Source of the DNA: Sphaerochaeta sp.
Lineage (GTDB): Bacteria > Spirochaetota > Spirochaetia > Sphaerochaetales > Sphaerochaetaceae
Direction of reading: 5' to 3'
DNA length: 5,797 nucleotides
Assembly: GCA_003456855.1 (NCBI GenBank)
Contig: DMOO01000130.1
Location: 7,118 to 12,914, forward strand
Part shown: positions 1 to 4,356 of the stretch, one piece after another
Layout of the letters: each line of letters opens with the position of its first letter
Position numbering within the stretch: position 1 is the first letter of the stretch
Translations under genes and position numbers: made by a program
Notes under the pieces: model-generated
The model's database searches: none
The model's input: only the letters and a program-made list of their open reading frames with translations
What the model was told of the DNA's origin: nothing

Positions 1-103
1 TACCAAGGCCCTCCGGAAGGGCTGAGAAGTTGGGGTCTATTCCGAGGCATGTGCAGTTTCCCGCCTGTCTTGCCGTGCCTTCAAGCAGCTGTATGTAGTT
101 CAT
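1..103 (-). CDS. pyrF: Orotidine-5'-phosphate decarboxylase, N-terminal fragment (cut by window edge)
   Basis: PyrF decarboxylates OMP to UMP, the last step of de novo pyrimidine synthesis, in the cytoplasm. Only the first 34 codons lie in the window and the reading frame stays open to base 1. The visible peptide begins MNYIQLLEG and carries LGIDPNFSALP at residues 20-30. This resembles the first-strand L(G)xDPxxxxLP motif, whose Asp lines the substrate pocket, and fits the longer 'type 2' PyrF subfamily better than the E. coli form. The start is one of two adjacent ATGs (A at 106 or 103). The second is preferred because the AAGGAGG ribosome site is 7 nt from it and 4 nt from the first. Either choice overlaps the pyrE stop codon, so translation is probably coupled to pyrE. 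Following pyrBI and pyrE, this completes a plausible pyr operon. The family call rests on a short peptide plus context. Confidence 0.83.
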   Translation of the reverse strand, partial: MNYIQLLEGTARQAGNCTCLGIDPNFSALPEGLG

Positions 104-786
104 CATCTCTCCTCCTTCTTCCATCCGTGCTTCTCGCCCCAGGTGAACGGGGAGGCAGACCACTCAAGGAGCATGGCCTCCTGCTCCGGCTTGATGTATC
201 CGATCTCCTTGGCGATTGGAATCACGTAGTTGTAGTCAAGAATAGTCACTGGCTTGCAGGCCGGATCCAGTGAGGCGAAGGCCTCCTTCCCCTGGTCTGT
301 TCCATATGAGAAGATCGTCAGGCAGTAGGGAACCTTTCCATTGGCTTCCTGGATTGCCTTGACGGCCTTGATTGATGACATTCCGGTGCTGATCAGATCC
401 TCGATCAGGACGACGTTCTTTCCCTCATAGCCCTTGGCCCTTCCAAGACCCTCGATCTGGTTCTGGAGTCCGTGGTCCTTTGACGATGACCTTATATAGG
501 AGACGGGCTTCTTCAGTCTGTCTGCCAGTGTTGTGGCGTGCGGGATTCCGGCTGTGCTGGTTCCGGCGATGTTGTCAGGGTCGTATCCAAGCTTGGAGAG
601 AATCTCCTCGAAGGCCTTTGCCACGAGCTCTCTTGCCCTCCAGTCTCCCAGCAGGGTTCTGTTGTCGTTGTAGATCGGCATATAGTAGCCGCTTGCCCAG
701 CAGAAAGGCTTCTCAGGTGAAAGTCTTATGGCTCCCATCTCAAGTGCACATCTGGCGATGTCATATGAATAGCTTGTGTTCTCCAT
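103..786 (-). CDS. pyrE: Orotate phosphoribosyltransferase
   Basis: This 227-residue cytoplasmic enzyme joins orotate and PRPP to give OMP, step 5 of UMP synthesis. The PRPP-binding motif VVLIEDLISTGMS is at residues 125-137, with the acidic pair E129-D130 and the STG phosphate loop. Residues 32-43 (SGYYMPIYNDNR) match the orotate-site region of the Bacillus/Bacteroides type, where SGxxSPIYxDNR is usual. GTSTAGIPHA is at 75-84. The mobile catalytic loop is at 96-113, with R99, K103 and the DHG triplet. The length slightly exceeds the roughly 210-215 residues common in the family because of a charged C-terminal tail. The start at 786 is chosen because AAAGGAG (793-799) sits 6 nt upstream. The longer open frame to 870 would overlap pyrBI and add an unrelated Pro/Thr/Ser-rich stretch. 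The gene begins 16 nt after the pyrBI stop, and its own stop overlaps the pyrF start. Confidence 0.96.
   Translation of the reverse strand: MENTSYSYDIARCALEMGAIRLSPEKPFCWASGYYMPIYNDNRTLLGDWRARELVAKAFEEILSKLGYDPDNIAGTSTAGIPHATTLADRLKKPVSYIRSSSKDHGLQNQIEGLGRAKGYEGKNVVLIEDLISTGMSSIKAVKAIQEANGKVPYCLTIFSYGTDQGKEAFASLDPACKPVTILDYNYVIPIAKEIGYIKPEQEAMLLEWSASPFTWGEKHGWKKEER
111..117 (-). promoter_or_regulatory. Ribosome binding site of pyrF inside the 3' end of pyrE
   Basis: AAGGAGG on the minus strand, lying within the last codons of pyrE and 4 or 7 nt before the ATGATG start pair of pyrF. It supports the pyrF start and shows that pyrE and pyrF are read from one message. Confidence 0.75.
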
Positions 787-792
787 TTTTCT

Positions 793-799
793 CTCCTTT
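793..799 (-). promoter_or_regulatory. Ribosome binding site of pyrE
   Basis: AAAGGAG on the minus strand in the 16-nt gap between pyrBI and pyrE, 6 nt before the ATG at 786. It decides the pyrE start against the 28-codon in-frame extension that would reach back into pyrBI. Confidence 0.8.
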
Positions 800-802
800 C
801 GG

Positions 803-2383
803 TCAATGCTTGAATATCTCTTTGAAGGTGTGGACCCTGCCGCAGTAGGCGCAGGTGTATCTGTTGTCATGTGTCTTTGTGAACATGGCCTGGACGTTCT
901 CGTTCTGGCTGTCGTTCGAGATGCAGGCCTCGTTGGTGCACATCAGGTCGTTGAAGTTGTAGATCCTTGGTGGGAGTGAGGTCCTGAACTTCTTCGCGAC
1001 CTTTCCGTCCTGGATGATGTTCAGGGTGCAGCCTGGTGCAACCGCTGCAAGGCGCTTGATCTGCTTGTGGTCAAGGGAGAGCTTGCCAGGTCTGAAAATG
1101 ATGCCCTTGAACTCTCCGTTTGAGCTCTGGCTGACCCATTCTCCACCTTTCAGGCCATCGATGTCCATGACACGTCTGATCAGGATCATGTGCTTTCTGA
1201 TGTCATATGGGCTGTCTCCCTTGCAGATGTGGTCAATCACGACACCGTCCCTGATAGGTCTGACTCCCTCGGAGACCTCTTCCTTCTTCTGCACCGGGCT
1301 TGGCTGGACCTCTACGATCCATGGGTCTTCCTTGATCTCTTCCTTGACGGTCTCAGTTGCCTTGAAGTCATCTCCGATTCTTCCTGCAACCAGAGCCAGA
1401 AGCACTATTCTGCAGTACATTCCGTTGATGGACTGCTTCTCCCAGCCGTTCAGCGGTGTGTCGTCAAGGAAGGTCGGGATTGTTGGATGGACCTTGTGCC
1501 TTGGAAGTGGATGGTAGAACTTGGTTCCCTCCGGAAGCTTGTCCATGAAGGACTCCCTGAATGTTATCGATGCTCTGAGCATGTCCGCCTTTGCAAGGAT
1601 CTTCTCTCCCATTCTCTCGAGCTGAGGTCTTGTGAAGTACCACTTTGTGGCTATGTCCTTCTGCTCCAGATACTGCTCGATGGACTCGAAGGTCCTGATC
1701 TCGAATCCGTTGTCCTTCATCTTTGTGACGTAGGATTCGGGCATTGCGAGCTCTGCCGGGGCGATCAGGTCAACCTTGACCTTGTCCCAGAGCTTCAGCC
1801 CATCAGCCTTGCTGTGGACGGTGCGGCCATGGTAGAGGTCTCCGACCAGTGCGATGTGTATCTCCGAGGTTTCCCAGTCGTTGTCCTCAAGGAAGGAGTA
1901 CTCATCCAGAAGCTCCTGGGTCGGGTGCTCATGCTTTCCGTCTCCTGCGTTTATGAAGGCAGGTGTGAAGGGGAGGTTGTTTCTCTTCGCATACTGTGAG
2001 CACTCCTGGGAGAGGTGTGCACAGACGCCCTCGACCTTGCTTCTGATGACGAAGATCCTGTTGTTGTATCCGCAGAGGGTGTTGAAGGTGTCGGCATAGC
2101 TTTCGCCCTTGTTGAAGGAGGAGTTGTCGGCGCTCATCTCTGTGAGTTTGGCATGATGGAAATTGGCTGCGTTTCTGAAGCTCTCCTTGGTTCTTGTGCT
2201 GTCCTCGAGGAAGACCTCGTAGATTCCGAAGTCAGGGTCGTTGATCCTGAAGGAATCCATTGTCCTGGTGTCCTCTTCCTTGACTGCCTGCTTGAGCTTT
2301 CTGACCTGGGAGAAGAGATAGAGCCTCTCCTCCTTGGAGAAATCGTCTATGACGCATAGTGATCTGCCTTTGAAACTGTTCAT
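803..2383 (-). CDS. pyrBI: Fused aspartate carbamoyltransferase, catalytic (PyrB) plus regulatory (PyrI) chains
   Basis: A 526-residue protein that makes carbamoyl-aspartate from carbamoyl phosphate and aspartate, the committed step of pyrimidine synthesis. The catalytic chain spans about residues 1-335. It has the phosphate-binding STRTKESF at 62-69, the mobile loop SSFNKGE at 88-94 (K92 matches E. coli K84), R114, HPTQ at 153-156, GDLYHGRTVHS at 181-191, the aspartate-site TRPQ at 251-254 and HPLPR at 291-295. A charged linker (about 336-372) leads to the regulatory chain (about 373-526), which opens with VRPIRDGVVIDHI, the nucleotide-binding strand, and ends in a complete zinc site CX4C-X23-CX2C (C482, C487, C511, C514). 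In E. coli these are two separate genes. The fusion order matches the natural Thermotoga maritima enzyme. ATP/CTP allostery is expected from family knowledge but not shown here. Of the adjacent ATGs at 2386 and 2383, the second is better spaced from AAGGAGG. An in-frame ATG at 2434 is discussed under findings. First gene of the operon. Confidence 0.96.
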   Translation of the reverse strand: MNSFKGRSLCVIDDFSKEERLYLFSQVRKLKQAVKEEDTRTMDSFRINDPDFGIYEVFLEDSTRTKESFRNAANFHHAKLTEMSADNSSFNKGESYADTFNTLCGYNNRIFVIRSKVEGVCAHLSQECSQYAKRNNLPFTPAFINAGDGKHEHPTQELLDEYSFLEDNDWETSEIHIALVGDLYHGRTVHSKADGLKLWDKVKVDLIAPAELAMPESYVTKMKDNGFEIRTFESIEQYLEQKDIATKWYFTRPQLERMGEKILAKADMLRASITFRESFMDKLPEGTKFYHPLPRHKVHPTIPTFLDDTPLNGWEKQSINGMYCRIVLLALVAGRIGDDFKATETVKEEIKEDPWIVEVQPSPVQKKEEVSEGVRPIRDGVVIDHICKGDSPYDIRKHMILIRRVMDIDGLKGGEWVSQSSNGEFKGIIFRPGKLSLDHKQIKRLAAVAPGCTLNIIQDGKVAKKFRTSLPPRIYNFNDLMCTNEACISNDSQNENVQAMFTKTHDNRYTCAYCGRVHTFKEIFKH

Positions 2384-2388
2384 CATCT

Positions 2389-2395
2389 CCTCCTT
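2389..2395 (-). promoter_or_regulatory. Ribosome binding site of pyrBI
   Basis: AAGGAGG on the minus strand, 2 nt before the first and 5 nt before the second of two tandem ATGs (2386, 2383). The spacing favours the second. It forms part of the 8-bp palindrome CCTTAAGG (2392-2399), directly downstream of the terminator U-tract. Confidence 0.8.
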
Positions 2396-2400
2396 AAGGC

Positions 2401-2426
2401 AAAAAAAATACCGGTCAAAACCGGTA
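2401..2426 (-). terminator. Intrinsic terminator in the pyrBI leader (probable attenuator)
   Basis: Read leftward, TACCGGT (2426-2420) and ACCGGTA (2415-2409) form a perfect 7-bp stem around the loop TTTG, followed at once by eight T (2408-2401). The preceding AAAGG can extend the stem through two G-U and three A-U pairs with the U-tract. The structure ends 15-18 nt before the pyrBI start codons and just upstream of their ribosome site. No leftward gene lies between it and the divergent ABC gene, so it has no upstream gene to terminate. A terminator placed between promoter and first gene is the layout of attenuated pyr operons. E. coli pyrBI uses a UTP-sensitive, translation-coupled version, and Bacillus uses PyrR. 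I see no PyrR-type binding element and no obvious competing antiterminator stem. The structure is seen directly; attenuation is inferred. Confidence 0.85.
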
Positions 2427-2430
2427 CCTT

Positions 2431-2484
2431 TCATGTATTTAAAACAAAGTGAATTGGGAATGCATACTCTAATTCGTGTTTCAT
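2431..2484 (-). CDS. Possible pyr leader peptide, 17 residues
   Basis: A short open frame encoding MKHELEYAFPIHFVLNT. Its TGA stop (2433-2431) ends 4 nt before the attenuator stem, so a terminating ribosome would cover the 5' arm of the hairpin. The last codons are U-rich (TTT GTT TTA AAT), a place where polymerase could pause when UTP is low. The stop overlaps, as ATGA, an ATG at 2434 that is in frame with pyrBI. Against it: no Shine-Dalgarno sequence precedes the ATG, the promoter position is unknown, and ORFs of this length occur by chance. It is listed because its position matches that of a leader peptide such as E. coli pyrL, though the sequence is not recognisably similar. Confidence 0.22.
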   Translation of the reverse strand: MKHELEYAFPIHFVLNT

Positions 2485-2508
2485 CACTGGAAATCTATCA
2501 AATCATTG

Positions 2509-2541
2509 TAATGTTTGCAATACAGAAAAAATTAAACATTA
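2509..2541. repeat. 8-bp inverted repeat, possible operator
   Basis: TAATGTTT at 2509-2516 and its exact reverse complement AAACATTA at 2534-2541 are separated by 17 nt, so arm centres are 25 bp apart. The repeat touches several of the candidate -10 elements on both strands. A smaller dyad ATTG-N9-CAAT (2505-2521) overlaps the left arm. No known regulator site was recognised, and an 8-bp match in A+T-rich DNA may be chance. Confidence 0.3.
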
Positions 2542-2594
2542 ATATACTTGCAGTCTGTTTGATTTTTTTTGCTATTGTGACATAATTCGTCCGT

Positions 2595-4355
2595 ATGAAA
2601 TTCATATGGTCCTATATGAGGAAACATCTTAAATCCATAATTCTCGTTATGTTGGTGAAGCTGTCGGCTACCGGAACCGAGCTTCTGCTTCCATACATAC
2701 TCGAGCACATGGTTGATGACATAGCTCCCCAGAAAGACGTGAGGCAGATTCTGATATGGGGCTTTGTGATGATAGCCCTTGCAATCATAGCCAGATTCCT
2801 GAACGTTGGAGCCAACCGCGGCTCCGTCAGAATCGCGCGCAAGTGCATATACAAGGTGAGACAGGACCTATTCACAAAATCCATAAACCTCTCAGGTGAC
2901 CAGCTGGACGACATAGGTCTTCCGTCACTGATCTCCAGAATGACATCTGACTCCTACAATCTGCAGTCCTTCATGCAGACGGTCCAGACTTTGGCGATCA
3001 GGGCACCGATCCTCCTCTTCGGTGGAATCTTCGTGACACTGACAATGGACAGGGGTCTTGCAATGGTCCTCATAAGCCTTGCCCCGATTCTTCTGGTTGC
3101 GGTTGTCATAATCTCCAGAAAGGGAATACCTCTCTATGACATCGTCCAGACCAGACTGGACAGCATAGTCAGGATAATGCGTGAGAACATCACGGGTATC
3201 AGGGTCATCAAGGCCCTCTCGAAAGAGGACTATGAGAAGCGCAGATTCGCAGATGCCAACGAGCAGATGAACAGGTCCGAGATCAAGGCAAGCATAGTCA
3301 TGTCCCTGCCAGGACCTGTGATCAGCCTGTTCATGAACGTGGGTCTTACACTGGTTGTGCTTTTCGGAGCCTTCAGGGTCAACAAGGGCGTGACCCAGCC
3401 TGGTGTGATCCTTGCCTTCCTGTCCTACTTCCAGATGATCCTGATGGGTGTTCTTATCCTGAACAGGTTCTTCCTGAACATGTCCAAGGCCAACGCCTCC
3501 GCAAATAGAATATCCTCAGTCATAGACAGGCCTGACGGACTCGAGACCATTGAGGACGCCCCCGGTACCGACAAGGATGGCTACATAGTGTTCGACGACG
3601 TCTCCTTCAGCTACGGCTCGATAGAGAACGCCAGAACCGAAGAGGATAGGGCCAAGTTCGCAGGAGGCCAGAGGGAGAAGACCCTCTACAACATCAACCT
3701 TCAGATAAAGAAGGGTGGAAGCCTTGGAATCATAGGTGCCACCGGAAGTGGAAAGACAACCATAATCAACCTGCTCATGAGGTTCTACGACCCTCAGGAG
3801 GGCCATGTCTACGTTGATGGCAAGGATGTCAGAAGCTATGACATCGATGACCTGAGAAGACACTTTGGTGTGGTTTTCCAGAATGATGCAATATTTGCAG
3901 ATACCATTTCAGAGAACATCTCCTTTGGCAGGGAGGTCTCTGAAGAGGCTATGAAGCAGGCCGCCGACAGTGCAATGGCAAGCGAGTTCATAGAAGGCTA
4001 CGATGACAGGTACCAGCACGAGGCCGCCATACACGGAGCCAACTTCTCCGGAGGCCAGAAGCAGAGGCTTCTGATCACCAGGGCCCTGGCTGCGAACCCT
4101 GACATACTGATTCTTGACGACAGCTCAAGTGCACTGGACTACAAGACCGACGCACAGCTCAGACACAACATCGCAGACAATCTCAAGGACACGACCCTTG
4201 TGGTTGTTGCCCAGAGAGTCAGCTCCATCATGGGCCTTGACCAGATAATGGTCCTGGACGAGGGTAGGGTGATAGGACTTGGGACACATGAAGAGCTTCT
4301 GAAGAGCACTCCTCAGTACAGGGAGATCTTCGAGACTCAGATGGGGGAGGTCTGA
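2595..4355 (+). CDS. ABC exporter half-transporter, degenerate-site subunit (TM287/LmrC/BmrC-like)
   Basis: A 586-residue inner-membrane protein with an exporter membrane domain fused to an ATPase. Six hydrophobic segments lie near residues 14-36, 51-70, 131-150, 154-174, 235-260 and 271-290. The ATPase has A-loop Y340, Walker A GATGSGKTT (381-389), Q-loop Q429, signature FSGGQ (484-488), Walker B ILILDD (504-509), D-loop SALD (512-515) and an H-loop reading VAQR. D509 replaces the catalytic Glu and Q540 the switch His, both typical of the degenerate half of heterodimeric exporters. LDYKTDAQLR after the D-loop also fits that group. About 18 extra charged residues sit between the A-loop and the next strand (about 342-361). 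The start is the first ATG after an in-frame stop at 2583 and fits the family's N-terminus, but no Shine-Dalgarno is visible. The partner gene follows after one base. Substrate unknown; many relatives export drugs, lipids or peptides. Confidence 0.93.
   Translation: MKFIWSYMRKHLKSIILVMLVKLSATGTELLLPYILEHMVDDIAPQKDVRQILIWGFVMIALAIIARFLNVGANRGSVRIARKCIYKVRQDLFTKSINLSGDQLDDIGLPSLISRMTSDSYNLQSFMQTVQTLAIRAPILLFGGIFVTLTMDRGLAMVLISLAPILLVAVVIISRKGIPLYDIVQTRLDSIVRIMRENITGIRVIKALSKEDYEKRRFADANEQMNRSEIKASIVMSLPGPVISLFMNVGLTLVVLFGAFRVNKGVTQPGVILAFLSYFQMILMGVLILNRFFLNMSKANASANRISSVIDRPDGLETIEDAPGTDKDGYIVFDDVSFSYGSIENARTEEDRAKFAGGQREKTLYNINLQIKKGGSLGIIGATGSGKTTIINLLMRFYDPQEGHVYVDGKDVRSYDIDDLRRHFGVVFQNDAIFADTISENISFGREVSEEAMKQAADSAMASEFIEGYDDRYQHEAAIHGANFSGGQKQRLLITRALAANPDILILDDSSSALDYKTDAQLRHNIADNLKDTTLVVVAQRVSSIMGLDQIMVLDEGRVIGLGTHEELLKSTPQYREIFETQMGEV
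4343..4350 (+). promoter_or_regulatory. Ribosome binding site of the second ABC gene
   Basis: GGGGGAGG within the last codons of the first ABC gene, 6 nt before the ATG at 4357. This start follows the TGA of the first gene (4353-4355) by a single base, indicating one message and coupled translation, as suits two subunits needed in equal amount. Confidence 0.8.
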
Positions 4356-4356
4356 A

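Larger units (their letters stand above)
2430..2594. promoter_or_regulatory. Divergent promoter region between the pyr operon and the ABC exporter
   Basis: A+T-rich intergenic DNA that must contain promoters for both directions. Rightward -10 candidates are TATACT at 2543-2548 (5 of 6 matches, poor -35) and TATTGT at 2573-2578, paired with TTGCAG at 2548-2553 across 19 nt. Leftward -10 candidates are TATATT (2546-2541), TACAAT (2510-2505) and the weaker TTAAAT close to the attenuator. None has a convincing TTGACA at 17 nt. The overlap of TATACT and TATATT on opposite strands suggests back-to-back promoters. No tRNA, riboswitch or structured RNA other than the attenuator was seen here. The region is certain as a regulatory gap; the exact hexamers are not. 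Confidence 0.45.

Noticed and set aside
787..870. 28-codon N-terminal extension of PyrE
   Set aside because: It overlaps the pyrBI zinc-site codons in another frame, while a good ribosome site 6 nt before 786 fits the family start.
49..2359. Several plus-strand open frames opposite pyrF, pyrE and pyrBI
   Set aside because: They are antisense to genes with full sets of family motifs, lack ribosome sites and resemble no protein I recognise; low stop density follows from the codon use of the real genes.
2401..2426. The hairpin as a rightward or bidirectional terminator
   Set aside because: On the plus strand the A-tract precedes the stem and no T-run follows it, and no rightward gene ends upstream.
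2334..2585. Plus-strand open frame of 83 codons ending 9 nt before the first ABC gene, with a hydrophobic C-terminus
   Set aside because: Its first part is antisense to the well-supported pyrBI 5' end and the attenuator, it has no ribosome site, and the hydrophobic end comes from T-rich intergenic DNA.
2430..2594. PyrR-binding element, purine or other riboswitch, tRNA or CRISPR in the gap
   Set aside because: No matching conserved core, cloverleaf or repeated spacer pattern was seen; only the attenuator stem and short dyads are present.
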